In this document: positions 13,101 to 23,890 of the stretch, piece by piece
Layout: each line of letters begins with the position of its first letter
Position numbering within the stretch: the first letter of the stretch is position 1
Assembly: GCA_029532415.1 (NCBI GenBank)
Contig: JAQOTA010000064.1
Span: forward strand, 806,001-870,000
DNA from: Marasmius tenuissimus
Lineage: Eukaryota; Basidiomycota; Agaricomycetes; Agaricales; Marasmiaceae
Direction: 5' to 3'
Length of the DNA stretch: 64,000 nucleotides
The notes under the pieces: generated by a model
The model's input: only the letters and a program-made list of their open reading frames with translations
Told to the model about the DNA's origin: nothing
Databases searched by the model: none
Program-made: the position numbers and the translations under genes

Positions 13101-15758
13101 CCGATCATGCTCACGAGATGGGGACTATCCCCTGCTGGCGTGCTCGGGACGGCGATGTATGGTGCGAAGGTCTTGCCCACTTGGCCACCGTCATTGTTTC
13201 TCTACCCAAGACTCTTATTGTTCGGGTTGAGCGCGAGACGTTGGAGAATGAGTGGGAGTTTCCTAGTACTCTTTGCACTGGGGGCAAAAAAGCATAATTC
13301 ATGTGGTAATATTCAATCTTTATGCTGAATTTATTCTAAAAAATGCCAAATTTGGAATAAATTCAGCATAAAAATCGAATAATACTACGTGCATTATGTT
13401 ATTTTAGCACCCAGTGTTGTCCTATTGCCGACAACGAGGGACGTAAATTGGGGCTGGAATACGAGATTGTAGGCCGGGTGTTCTACAATGGGAATCACTA
13501 CACCGCCCGATTTGTGGCAACAACAAATACGCCGAAACATGCAAAGGGCATGTTCTTTTATGACGGGCTTGGGGTTCACGGGGGCACAGCAGGATACAGT
13601 GTCAAGGAATTGGGGGGGATTGCCAGGGGTTTGGGTGGCTGGAATACTGAAATGCCCTCGGGTTATCGAGATTAGAGAACAACCCTCGTCGTCTATAAAC
13701 TCCGTGGAGGGGAGAAGGCTCAAGAGTGGTTTTGGATCCACCAAAGGGAGTTCTTACGGTCGACCCTTGGGATCGATCTTAGTCCCTCCTATCAACGAGA
13801 GCTGTCATCCCAACCCATATTGAACTGAGCGGGATTCTCAGAGTTCCCCCCAAAGAAGATGATGTGGGTTCGTGAAATCTCTCGAAGGAATCCCCAGAAT
13901 TATCGGGAGTATGTCGAAACACCCTTGCTCTCGGAGACCCTCCAGCACAATACTCGACCCAACCCTGTTATTGATGTCGATTACGGCGACTTGACTGGCC
14001 CGAAAGGTAACAAGCATGCCATATCTGTCAAAACTATCTCAGAGTATTTATCTTTGATTTTTCAGGTGATTTTGATGATTCAGTCGAACACTTCATGCAG
14101 GATTCCGCGAGTCCACAAGTAGAAAACCAATCGGAACATTCGGAACGTCCCTTACTCTCGGAATCTCCTTCGCCCGAGCCCAAAGATTTCATGGCTTCCC
14201 CTCCGTCTACCCCACTACCTTTCGATTGTCGCTGAGGTGCAAATGGTGATGGTAACTATCAGGAGGTTCAACAGGATGCGATTCAGTGCTCAGAATGCAG
14301 AAAATACTCCCATGTAGCATGCGAGCCCCATCCAACAAGGAAATTAGTCTCTGACTTCACATGCCAGAGGTGCGTTGAAGGTCAATTCAAGCTGGTAAAA
14401 CCGGTAAGACAACAGTGAGTGATACCGAAACAGATTTCAAATTCTGTTGTTTTAATGAGGTGTAATAGAGATCCTGGACGCATCGACCTCATCTCCAAAG
14501 TCCATCAACGGTTGAGGTATGTTTCTAATTATTTGACACTCAAGTCACTCACCAATTGACGTACTTCATAGTTGCGGTCAATCAGTGCTGGTTCAAGACG
14601 GGCCCTATCACCGCTACCCAGCTCGGGCGATCAACCGTGATTCCAATTCTAAGTGGAAGGTTAAATGGTGGCGTGGTAATCAAGTTAGTGAGGAATCAAC
14701 ACATATACCGGGATCATACGAGACTGTATCATCCTCCCGAATTGTTGATGCACTATACGGGGACATCAAAGGGCGAAGAGGTGTCCGGGTACGCAATGCA
14801 TATCTTCTATACTGCTTACTTTATTTTGTGCTGACTTTCATCAGCTCGGAAAATGGACTACAGTGCCCGAGATACGTGAAAAGGAAGAAGAAGCATATCA
14901 ATCTCAATACACGATTGTTGAGAACCCCTCAAAATCCCGTCCTTATACAACAAAAATCCACGAAATTCTTTACCCTAACAAGGATCAGCTGACCCGCCTT
15001 ATTTTCGACCGATCCGACCTCAACCTTGACGAATTCCCGACTCTTCGTTTCTTGCGCCACTACCATTTGACCGTTGTTCCATACACTGGCGGATTATCTC
15101 TCGAAACTCAGTCTGAGATCATGAACTGGGTGTATCATAACATTCCCGGAGTACGTGGTACATTACCGGCATGGATCACTGATGGGTCTCTTCAACACGC
15201 ATTCCTACTATGGATCGAGGGTCGCGACAGAGTCGAACTAGAGAACCTACCTGAGTGCCCCAGGAGCAAATTGAAACGTGAAAAATTTCTCCGGGAGCAG
15301 GCATGGATGAGGCTCAAACAATTCGCCAGTCGGTCGGACCGAGAGTCACGAGGACCGCCGGAGTATGTCGATATTGACCTTGAGTCCTTATCACAGCTCG
15401 AGATGGACATGTTCGATAGATCGACAGTTGCAGGGCATGGAGGTAACTGTCAGTGGGGTCTCGACGTCGGAATCCACCAGGACAATTGGTGGCCATATAT
15501 GGTGTATCCAAATAATGTAGACCATGGTAGAGACGACGAGGAGGAGACAAAGGTGAGTAGCCCGAGATCTCAAGACTTCAGTTATTGTGACCAGTACTGA
15601 TAGAAACCCTTTCACTGCGGTTTATAAAGCCTGGACGTCGCTACCATTGGGATCCGTATACTATAAAGTGGAGAGAGCAGAAGGCACGTCAAGACGAAGT
15701 AAAGAAGAAAGCGGATGATATACCTAGACCACTACCAAAACGACTTCGAGCTACTTGA
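10118..15758 (+). pseudogene. GCM DNA-binding - transposase-like - USP peptidase - PHD protein, broken by in-frame stops
   Basis: Exons include 10118-11350, 11407-11938, 11992-12178 and 12229-about 13295, then pieces from 13408 to TGA 15756-15758. Domain order: (1) a GCM-like zinc DNA-binding domain (FRGCLGILQCDNPHCELMV, then QLCMCN, FPCPN, AHNH); (2) a transposase-like core (RWVPGIYSYSNGAT, GGTMDYSQAQ with a candidate catalytic Asp, RGCGYHFEDQITR, LPETTNAQEAAHFSMY); (3) a ubiquitin-specific-protease-like domain with Cys box NSCWLDSPLEVLF and His box YNGNHYTARF; (4) a PHD-like finger (IQCSECRKYSHVACEP..FTCQRC); (5) a WKVKWWRGN Tudor/chromo-like segment and a basic tail. Stops interrupt the otherwise open frame at 10868-10870, 11090-11092, 13673-13675, 13826-13828 and 14233-14235. 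A hairpin sits between the Cys and His boxes. It is probably the protein of the surrounding transposon. The domain calls rest on motif recognition only. Confidence 0.65.
13319..13372. repeat. Perfect 18-bp inverted repeat (small MITE-like hairpin)
   Basis: Arms 13319-13336 (TTTATGCTGAATTTATTC) and 13355-13372 pair perfectly around an 18-nt loop. Imperfect pairing continues outward (ATTCAAT against ATCGAAT). It lies between the Cys-box and His-box exons of the USP-like domain, just after the frame stops at 13295-13297. An intron or an insertion there would both fit. Confidence 0.75.
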
Positions 15759-15848
15759 GTCTTGTTTCATACCAAACTATAGTTTAGAATCTTCCCGAGA
15801 TAATTTTTGTCCTCCAAAACGGCGAGTCCTAGTTTTGAACCTCTGTAT

Positions 15849-16200
15849 GGTCAGTTACGGGTCAGTGTAATATCAATGATGAGTCCGCATGAGGTCAGCG
15901 ACAAGTTCGCGTAAGGTCAGCAACAAATCCGTGCCAGGTCAGTGACGAATCTGTGCTTGGTCAGTGACGAATCCGCGCCAGGTCAGTGACGAATCTGCGC
16001 CAGGTCAGTGATGAGTCCGTGTAAGGTCAGCGAAGAGTCAGTGTGAGGTCAGTAACAGGTCCGTGACAGATTCGCGATAGTCAGTGTTAAGTCCGTGACA
16101 GTCAGTGTTGAGCCCGTGAGGGTCAGTATTAAGTTCGTGAGGGTCAGTGTGAAGTCCGTGTTGGTCCGTGTGGAGTCCATGTGGAGTCCATGTTTAGTAC
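15849..16200. repeat. GTCAGTGA / GTCCGTG tandem array, right subterminal
   Basis: About 350 bases of degenerate units such as AGGTCAGTGACGAATCCG and GGTCAGTGT..AGTCCGTG, starting 90 bases after the stop of the GCM/USP gene. It mirrors the array at 8757-8965. Confidence 0.7.
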
Positions 16201-16565
16201 ATCTGTCTTAAGATTGTGCAGTTTTTTTGCTACCTGAGGATAATTTTGAGCTCAGGGCAAGATCTAAGACTCACACGCAAGTGCAGAAGTACTATATATT
16301 GTGTCATCAATGCCTCGCCTTTCATTGCTGGTGGTAGATGCTTGCAAATACCACTCTAACAACTGTGAATTAATGTGGGGATCTGATTTTGGCGTTTGCC
16401 GAGATGACTTCAGTGTTGTATCCATCTCTTTCAAGGATACAGAGAGGCTTAAAACCTATTTGGATTGATTGATGTACTTATTTATTGATTCAGGTCACAA
16501 ATTACCTATCAACTATTTTCTGAGGTCAGTTAACCACGAACAGTAGTCAATGTCAGGTCCGTGGG

Positions 16566-16628
16566 AAGTCCGTGTCAGGTCCGTGTCAGGTCTGTAAAAA
16601 ATAGGTGACACGGACCTGACACGGACTT
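16566..16628. repeat. Perfect 23-bp palindrome built of GTCCGTGTCA units
   Basis: Arm 16566-16588 (AAGTCCGTGTCAGGTCCGTG plus TCA) is the exact reverse complement of 16606-16628. The loop is 17 nt, GGTCTGTAAAAAATAGG. It marks the right subterminal region of the GCM element and could extrude as a hairpin. Confidence 0.9.
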
Positions 16629-17157
16629 TTCTGGTGGCCCGTGCATGACCTACACCAGACCGTCTGAATTTACACTCGAGCCTTCGGCAAACACGGGGCA
16701 TTGGGTAGGCCTGATTCTGGTAGAAATGGAGCTGTGGTGATCATTCCACACGCTCATCCTCTATCAGAGCCCAATCGGGTGGTCAACAAGGGGTGAAGAC
16801 ATGTGTTCCGATTAATTAAACCTTCGATTGACAGGAAACACGGTTTTATGCAACGTGTATGCCACCCGCCAGAAAAATGATAGAGGGGACCCTTGCGTCT
16901 GTGCTCACTGCTCACAACCTCTCCGGGATGTGCTTTACATAGGATTGAAACAGGACATCGCTCAAGGGATGTTTATTTTACTGTTACTCGATGATTTTCA
17001 AGCCCGTATCTGCGACTTCGATCGACGATCGCTCAGAAAGAATGTCGATCATGGTATTTGACGTGGGGTGGCGTTCATGGGCGCTATCGAATACCACGCA
17101 TAGACAACGAGGCCGAGGAACAGACGGTCACATATACATGTGACGTTGTGGCCTTGC

Positions 17158-17770
17158 CTCTCAGTGGGGGCTGGCAACTGGCCGTGTGGGAATTTTTTGG
17201 ATGACTAAGCGCCCTCCCGCCAAACTGAAGAATGTCGGTGGTCCGCCTTCATGTAGCTTCTACCACCGCATATTTGCTGACCGGATCTCACGGAATAACA
17301 TTTTGAGACTGAAATACATGTATTCTTCGAGCCAGATTTTTTGTAGGATCCCAGGTCAGCCCAATACGACCAGGATTTCAGTGTTGTTGCGTATTAATAA
17401 AAAATCTGTCACGAAGAATACATGTAAAATAAGGAAAACGGGCTGTTTCACGCGTGAAACTGCCTGGAAAGGGCATGTGTCGCGTCAAAAGTGGTCAATC
17501 TCAAATTAGCGCAATTTGACGCGTTTTTTCGATTACATAAGGCTTTCACGCGTCAACTCGTCCGTTCCATGCTGCCAATATTGTTAAAAATGGTCAAGGT
17601 ATCTGTATCTGTCTGGCGCAAGGGCTGGAGACAGGGGGAAAGAGAGTAACATCCAGGATGGGCTTTTTCAGGCGGCGTACGACGCGGACCATCTCAGCAG
17701 TGTTAACCGAGTGGCGGTGTCAAATTTTCCACACATGTCCCCCTGCCAGGTTGCCAGTCCCCACTCTCAG
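17158..17770. mobile_element. 599-bp MITE with 7-8-bp target-site duplication in copy B promoter
   Basis: The element spans 17165-17763. Its ends are TGGGGGCTGGCAACTGGC on the left and TGGGGACTGGCAACCTGGC as the reverse complement of the right. The duplication CTCTCAG flanks it at 17158-17164 and 17764-17770 (8 bp if the shared T is counted). Copy D has the empty site, a single CCCTCTCAGTCCCTTTC, at the equivalent position near 61567-61579. It has no coding capacity for a transposase. The TIR and TSD length suggest a hAT-like origin, without proof. Confidence 0.85.
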
Positions 17771-17802
17771 TCCCTTTCCCTCCCTGCCTTCATCGCCCAA
17801 CT

Positions 17803-18923
17803 ATGTCCTCGACGTTCTTCGCAGGTGCCAGGAATACAGAAATTGGTCCCGGGAGTAGCTTCCAAAATGTCGAAGGGGATATTCACCACCACTACATCAG
17901 TGGCGCTACCTACCAAGAGGAAGAGGAAAGCCGAGTCATGGTACGTACCGAACCCTTTAATGGATTAATTTACTCAAAACATCCATTTTGCAGCCCAGAC
18001 AAAAACGGTATCGGGAGATTTTTGAGGGTGATGTTCTACTTGGAAAGCAAACTTGGTCGCGGGAGATGGAAGTGGTGATCAGGCAGAGAGAGCCGAAGGC
18101 AAACAACACGTCATCTCGGGACGGTGGAAAAACAAGAGTTGCGGTAGTGAAGAGGTTTCACACCGCCACACTATACCCACACAGCTACACGGTTACGGTA
18201 ATGAGTTTTGAGCCAAAAGACAAGAAGAATAAGGATACTACACGTCTGGTGAGTGCAACTTTGACTAGCTATTGAGCATTAGAATGATATCCGGTCGTGT
18301 AGTTATGGGAAGAACTCTATAAGGCCTTTTCAGCTCACAGGTAAGACTCAAGTTGTTTAGGTAGGCTTGTGACCTTAGAAGGCGAGCCTAGGACACGACG
18401 GGTCATTCAGATGTTGGGATTGATGACGGCAGAGATCCCGACTTTCATCTTGCATGAAGGTGCGAAGCTCTTGAGACTGGGCTGATACCCGGGGCTCACA
18501 TCTTGAGGTACCTAGATTTAGTCAATGGAGACGAATTTACCAATTGGACACACTCGAACTCGAATCTTGTATTTAAGTACCTTCTTTATACGCAAGTAAG
18601 TACTTCAGCCTACGTTCAAACATCCCTGAAAGTGCCTTTAGGAAGCTGCAATATCCGCGCTCCGTGCTGACGAATCGATGAGGATTCCGGTGGGTTGGCC
18701 TGTCTGAGTCTTGGCGAGCTAAAAATAGCACAACAGGTTTCGCCATGGTGGGTGGATTGGACATTCAATCTCAAAACACGGACTTGGCACTACGATGCCT
18801 CCGCCTCCGTCAAACAACCATATGAAGACTACCACTACGCGCCTGCCCCACTCCCTGAAGGGCCTCTTCCCCAACTTGATGCCGACGAGATAACCACTTA
18901 CTTTGAGAACACCTTCGGCGACT
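17803..18923 (+). pseudogene. Copy B: 5' half of a family paralogue, frameshifted and interrupted by the 16.5-kb element
   Basis: ATG 17803 opens IGPGSSFQNVEGDIHHHY as in copy A. The splice pattern matches copy A through RYREIFEGDV, VVKRFHTATLYPHSY and the RxVIQMLGLMTAE exon. A one-base loss near 18466 (GCGAAGCTC where A has GCGAAGGCTC) gives TGA at 18482-18484. Similarity resumes through the WTFNLKTRTWHYDAS region and stops exactly at TCGGCGACT (18915-18923). The missing 3' half resumes at 35414. Its own promoter holds the 17165-17763 MITE. Confidence 0.85.
18915..18923. repeat. Target-site duplication (left), TCGGCGACT
   Basis: The identical nine bases recur at 35414-35422. Intact copy A has a single TCGGTGACT at the equivalent point of exon 6, which serves as the paralogous empty site. 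Confidence 0.85.
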
Positions 18924-18958
18924 GAGCCCACAGTCGATGCGTCTTTACAGGAACCGAT
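18924..18958. repeat. Left terminal inverted repeat of the 16.5-kb element
   Basis: Begins GAGCCCACAG, then TCGATGCGTCTTT, one variable base, and CAGGAACCGAT. It pairs with 35379-35413. Confidence 0.85.
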
Positions 18959-19705
18959 TCAGGAGAGGTTTTGACAGCGTAGATAATCAGAGATCCTACG
19001 TAGTGTACTTGAATGATTTTTCGGTAATTATGGCTTTATTTTCCCCACTTCAGTAATTAACTATATTCCAAAAGAAGTTGTGTCCCGCCCTGATTGTCGG
19101 GATGTATCGACCCGCCTCTTCCACCGCTTCCTCTGCGCACCTTCCACCGCGTCTATGAGTGACTTCCGTGCAGCCAGACCTAGAGCACGCAGAACACGAT
19201 ACTTGTACCCTTAATCAGTGAAGTTTTTCTGTATCTTCGTCGCGCTGAGGTCTCGACGAGTCAACGCTCACTCTCAATATTTCACAGAAGCCGTATCATA
19301 TTCGGGTTGAAGCACATGCAAGGATTCAAGAAGACAGGTCCCGAGTCAATGTTCCGATGTCAAGGGTTCTCTGGATTAGGCAGATCCACAGACATTCTTG
19401 TGGGTCACTGGGGCATACGGTACTTCCTTCCAACATTTCACAGAAGATGCCCGACGTCGGGACCTATCGCAGCGTGATTTCGACCCGAACTACCTATTCT
19501 CGGCCTTTGGGGACGTCAAAATGCTCTGGGGAACTTGGAGACCGTCAGCTGCCTATGCTGAACGACACGGAACATTGTAAGAAACGTTCTCGAGAATTGC
19601 AGGCTCGGAATTGTCAATACCGAGGCCATACGTTCCTGGTGAGTTTTGTATATCAGTAGTCAAGTTTTTGGGTTCTTTTTTTGTCTACCCTCCGTGCTCC
19701 CTATA

Positions 19706-21656
19706 ATGCCGCCTATCCGTGGTGGAAAGATCGGCCTGAACTTTTCTTGGAATGGACCTTTTCCTACTCCGCATTCATCTCAGAACGCGCGTCAACTACA
19801 GCCCTTTCAAAATTCATCTCCTCTCAACCTCGTTCTTGCTCGTGATCCTCAACATGGGTCTGCTCGCTTCAAGCAATGTCAAGTAGAAGTGCAACGTGCC
19901 CAGGCAAACCAGGCTATTCTTACTTATACTGGTAATAAGCAGTTCGCCGTATGGAAGAGGCAGGTGCTACTTTTCTCCAAGCTTGACAACAACTAATCGC
20001 GGTATTCTCAGGCCGATGGTCTTACAAGGTAGAAAGAGACGTGAAGCTAGCGCGAAATGGATTCAGGACGCCATAGCAAATGGTCCTGCTCCTGGTGAAC
20101 GGCCCATTCATCCACCTCGTTGCATTCTACACGGGCCCAACGAGTTTCACGACAGTGAACTCGAGCTGAAGTGTGGCTCAGTCGACCGATTTGTGTGTAA
20201 GGTTCCTGGGTGCTTTGTCGAATGTGAGTTCCATTGCTTGGTGGTGGTATTGAATTTGAACCCTCATTCTTCTAGTTGTACTGCCTAAAGTGCGAAAGAT
20301 GAGACAAGCCCCGGACGGTATGTGAGGTTTGGCGTATCTTCCCATTTGTTAGCTGAGATTGTTGTAGATGCAGATACCATTCAAGAACCGCTAGACCAGG
20401 ACAACGATCTGGAGGATCTCCTCACCTTCCAGGATCCAGGCGACCATCAGGTCAAGAAGGAAGTCAAGTTTTCCATCAAGGAGGAGGACGACTTTGATGC
20501 GGAGCAAGACCTCCAATTTGTACCTTCATCCCAGTCATCCTCGCTCTCTTTAGAGGACGATGGTATTGAGTTCCTCAGCATCTCTCTGTCCCCCAGTTCC
20601 TCTACTGTGCCAACCAGTTCTCCTACTAAGGCTTCTTCCCCTGCTGTTCAGTCGAAGGGCAAGTCTCGTCAGACCTCGAGAGGGGAATCGCGATTCCAGC
20701 CAGCTGCAGCAGCGCTGATGCACCTCAACAAAGGCAACGTTCGCCTCAATCCCTTGTTTCGGATGAGCGTGGCCACTTCTCGGAAGCTTATTGGTCCGTT
20801 TTCTCATACCATTGAGACTCGAGGCTTAAGTTGCATTGATGTTAGATTCAGAACTAGCAGAGCGTGTCGACCAAGACTATCTCACTGAAAGTACGTTGTT
20901 TTTTTCTAGCTTGATTTGCGCTCAGAGGTAGTTGATCGCGTATTATTTAGACCGCCACGCAGTGCACCCCGCTGAGGATCCTGCATCGTGTGAGGTCCTT
21001 GGACCTTACCGCCTTGACCGCTATCACCAGTCATTGGGCGTGCAGGGTCTTATTTGGGAGAACCTATATTCCTCCCTGACTGGTGACGCCGTTCGAGCCC
21101 TTTGTTCTCTCCTTGGAGCTCCTGAGGAGGCTATATTTGCCCTTCACCATCAGGACGTATCCTGTAACGCATGTGGTTCTCACTTCTCACTTGATGGATA
21201 CAACGGCCATGTTGTGAGTGGGAAATGCGGGAGCGTTCTTGGAGAACAGTCGAGTACGTGGTGTTTAGAACCTGTAGTTTTGTTGCTAACCAGTTGCTTT
21301 AGTACAGAAGAAGGACATCAGCCCTAACGCTGTCGAAAGCATCCCCCAGCGAACATATCCACGGGATTTTGATATCGAGACCCATCCTGGCGCACGTCAA
21401 GCGTTCCGATTCTCACTCAGATCTCCTGTTGCAGCTGCGTTCCTTGAATGGAACAGTATCATGGGTGTCCCGGCTGATGTCTGGGCAGTCATATCCACTG
21501 CTTACAAGGTTTGCGAGACCTGCAATCTCGCGAGGATATTCCCCGAGCACAAACGACACTGTGATCATGCTGGGGTGTGTATGGACCCCGGGCAAGAAGA
21601 GGTATGTGGTGTATTTAGTTTCGCAATGGTTACCAAGCCTGACTGTACGCCAGTAG
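19706..21656 (+). pseudogene. Cysteine-containing transposon ORF cluster, unknown function, apparently frameshifted
   Basis: A coding-like series starts at ATG 19706 (MPPIRGGKIGLNFSWNG). It continues through HPPRCILHGPNEFHD and KCGSVDRFVCKVPGCFVE, then a spliced acidic/serine-rich segment (EPLDQDNDLEDLL, FSIKEEDDFDAEQD) and KGNVRLNPLFRMSVATSRK. Next come VSCNACGSHFSLDGYNGH and KVCETCNLARIFPEHKRHC. CxxC pairs suggest zinc binding. The frame shifts near 20029 (a GGTAGAAAG stretch) and again near 20930, so I could not close a full model; a stop after a last intron would fall at 21654-21656. It converges on the TET/JBP-like gene with about 150 bases between them. I do not recognise the family. 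Confidence 0.4.
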
Positions 21657-21808
21657 GGTACTATTCTACATTAAACCCAACGTATAAAGACTTGCTACGT
21701 TTGACTTGTGGTCTCCATTGTGTATTGTACAACGCGTGTAACTAATACTGGGATTTGTTCGCACAAAAGGATGAAATGGACTGATAAATTCGCGTGTGGT
21801 CTGCAAAG

Positions 21809-23451
21809 CTACAAATCGGAAATAGGAACAAGAAGGTCGTCTACATTCGTGTACAGTTTAAGGCGCTCTGATACTGCTACTCTCTTCCTCGACTGAGCCT
21901 CCTTCCACTCGGCCTTGTTGGTCTCCTTGATCGACTTTTCTGTACGAAAACCATTCTCGACCCAGCGGAAGATCGCCCCTGCTGTATACTGAGTGAATGA
22001 TGTATGTGTATCGCCTATCGGATCTGTTAGTCAGGGAGCCAGATGCATTCATAGGAACGCTCACTGGGAGCAATGCGGGTGTTGAAGTGAGTCGCACAAG
22101 CGGAGGGGATAGCAGCTGACGACGCATGCGGAAAGTTAATAACAATCTTGAACTCTTTGAGGACTAGGTGTGCACTTTTGGTGGCATCGAAATGCCCCAG
22201 TGCTGTGATAACGCACAGACCAAAAGGCCAGTTCATGTGATCCCTGTGAGCAATCGTTCGTACCCGGCCTCCAAAGTTGAATGCAGATGCAGTGAATATG
22301 GAGTGTTCGAAATTCCTCGGTAATTTCGGTAGCTTGCGGTGCATGGAATCTACTGTCTCGTAGTACTTGCGGTGCAGCTGTGGTTCCCAAAGCTTGATGC
22401 AACCTGATGATTCGTCAGAATGGGAGGTAGACGCGAGGAAGATAGCTAACCGTTCTGAAACCCGTTGAGACGCTTGAGCTCCGGCATCGAAAGAAGTCGC
22501 TCGAGGACTGGCTGTACAGATTTGCCGTTCTGAAGAGCAACTGGAGTGGGGCTACCCATGCCCATGGTCACGCCGCAGTTGTAGGCTTGGAAGAACCCGC
22601 GTTTATGAGCTTCTGCGAGATCCTCCAGCCAGTTCATCGACTCCGACGCCTCCATCATGGCGTTGAAAACCTTGGTCATGTCTTCAACATAGCCCGGTCG
22701 GTTCGGACGCCCTGCAAAGAACGCCACAACCCGACCTTTACAGTCTACAACTAGCAAAGGACGTCTAGCAATGGGCATCGGTTGAGTTAAAGGGATTCTG
22801 GAAGAGGGGTAGCACTCACATCCCATCCCATGGAATATGGATGTAGCCTAGTGCTACCAGTTCCTCCAGCGTCCACTCGGGTTCCATCTCTGCCCTTGTA
22901 CCGTATGTCTTTGCCGTTCCCTTCTTCACCGTGTGTGCTCCCTTGGCGGCGTCAAAATTACCGGCGTCTTGGTTAACCCGTATCGCTTTCGCTGGACGTA
23001 GGGCTTCTTGGATTGCCCTAGAGCTCGGGGTGTAATCCTCCGGCCGTTGCTCCTTGTCTGCTTTTTGTTTCGCTTTACGGGTTTCAGTACGCTTCCGGTG
23101 GTGGTAGGAAGTGTTATTGGAGGCCGGAATTTCTTCACCGGCGGTTGAAGCCTGTGTCTGGTTAGGCAAGTCGTCGGGGCCAGAGCCTCTAACTGTATGA
23201 ACGCAGGTTCCAAGGTCTTCTGCGATGCTTTCCTCGGATTCCTCGTGCTCCCGTTCGGCCTGTGTAACCAGAGCGTCGTAGTCAAAGGAGTCTGGAAGCT
23301 GAAACACGTCAATTGGCTGGGTATCTTCCAGAAGAGGGTCCAAGGGCGGCGATTCCCCTGCGAGCCCTGGTTCCTCAACAGCAGGTGAGGCGGCTGAATG
23401 GCCTGGGGGAGTCGGGTCTATTTTCCAAGTGGTTTTGGGCTTCTGTTTCAT
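21809..23451 (-). CDS. TET/JBP-like 2-oxoglutarate/Fe(II) dioxygenase, intact (499 aa, 4 exons)
   Basis: Exons on the minus strand: 23451-22820, 22764-22451, 22403-22065, 22023-21809 (1500 nt, no stop). Residues 1 to about 205 are acidic/basic low complexity with RKRTETRKAKQKADKEQR, a likely nuclear signal. The catalytic part has FNFGGRVRTIAHRDHMNW with the Fe-binding HxD at His368/Asp370. The distal His421 is in IPSACATHFNTR, and the family-like end TSFTQYTAGAIFRWVENGF follows. Fungal TET/JBP proteins of this kind oxidise 5-methylcytosine or related bases and are known to be spread with DNA transposons in basidiomycetes. The Arg I expect just before SFTQY is His435 here (GDTHTSF), so 2-oxoglutarate binding should be checked. 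Start: first in-frame ATG; the TTG two codons upstream is not used. A fold-back repeat lies upstream at 23600-23708. Confidence 0.75.
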
Positions 23452-23599
23452 GTCCAAACCCTTTACTCGCTAGCAACACAGTCAGTAACGCGTAAAAAAC
23501 AGAATGGAAGGACCCACAGAGCGCAAAAAGTACCTGGTTTGGCGAAACATGGCGGTAGCCTATCAAAAACACGTCAGAAAAACAAAAACGCGCGTTTTT

Positions 23600-23708
23600 C
23601 CTCACCGTTGCGCGCTTTTCCTTCAATCCTGACGCTCAGTCTAGCCCCCATAGGGGCGGAGGCATGACCTGAGCGGCAGGAGTGAAGGGAAAGCGTGCAA
23701 CGGTGAGG
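23600..23708. repeat. Inverted repeat upstream of the dioxygenase gene
   Basis: Arm 23600-23624 (starts CCTCACCGTTGC) pairs with 23684-23708 (ends GCAACGGTGAGG) at about 22 of 25 positions around a 59-base loop. It lies about 150 bases 5' of the gene start. It could be regulatory or a small transposon relic. Confidence 0.65.
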
Positions 23709-23890
23709 AAACGGGCAGACGGCGCCTACCTGGCTGGGAACACGATGGGAGCTACGAGAAAGAACCAGAACTTGGTCCCATTCAAAACAAACACGTACAC
23801 GTGCCGTTGCTGCGCAGCTCGGTAACGGGCGCTTGTTGTCTCTTCACTCCGAACCACCGCGACGAAACACCACGCTAGCTCAAACGAGGG

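Larger units (their letters stand above)
8690..16705. mobile_element. GCM/USP-type DNA transposon, decayed (approximate ends)
   Basis: An approximately 8-kb block separates two pieces of the repeat flank that lies contiguous upstream of copies A and D. Its only gene is the GCM - transposase-like - USP peptidase - PHD pseudogene at 10118-15758. Both edges are rich in GTCCGTGT/GTCAGTGT units. The left edge near 8757 (AAAAGTCCGTG..AGGTC.GTG) is matched in inverted orientation near 16606-16631, and beyond it GCCCGT..ATG motifs also pair in inverted orientation. I could not identify exact termini or a target-site duplication, so the coordinates are approximate. Confidence 0.5.

Noticed and set aside
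8690..16705. Exact target-site duplication for the GCM element
   Set aside because: Several short matches (for example around ACCCATTG and CATTGGGTA) were tried, but none gave consistent TIR and TSD together.
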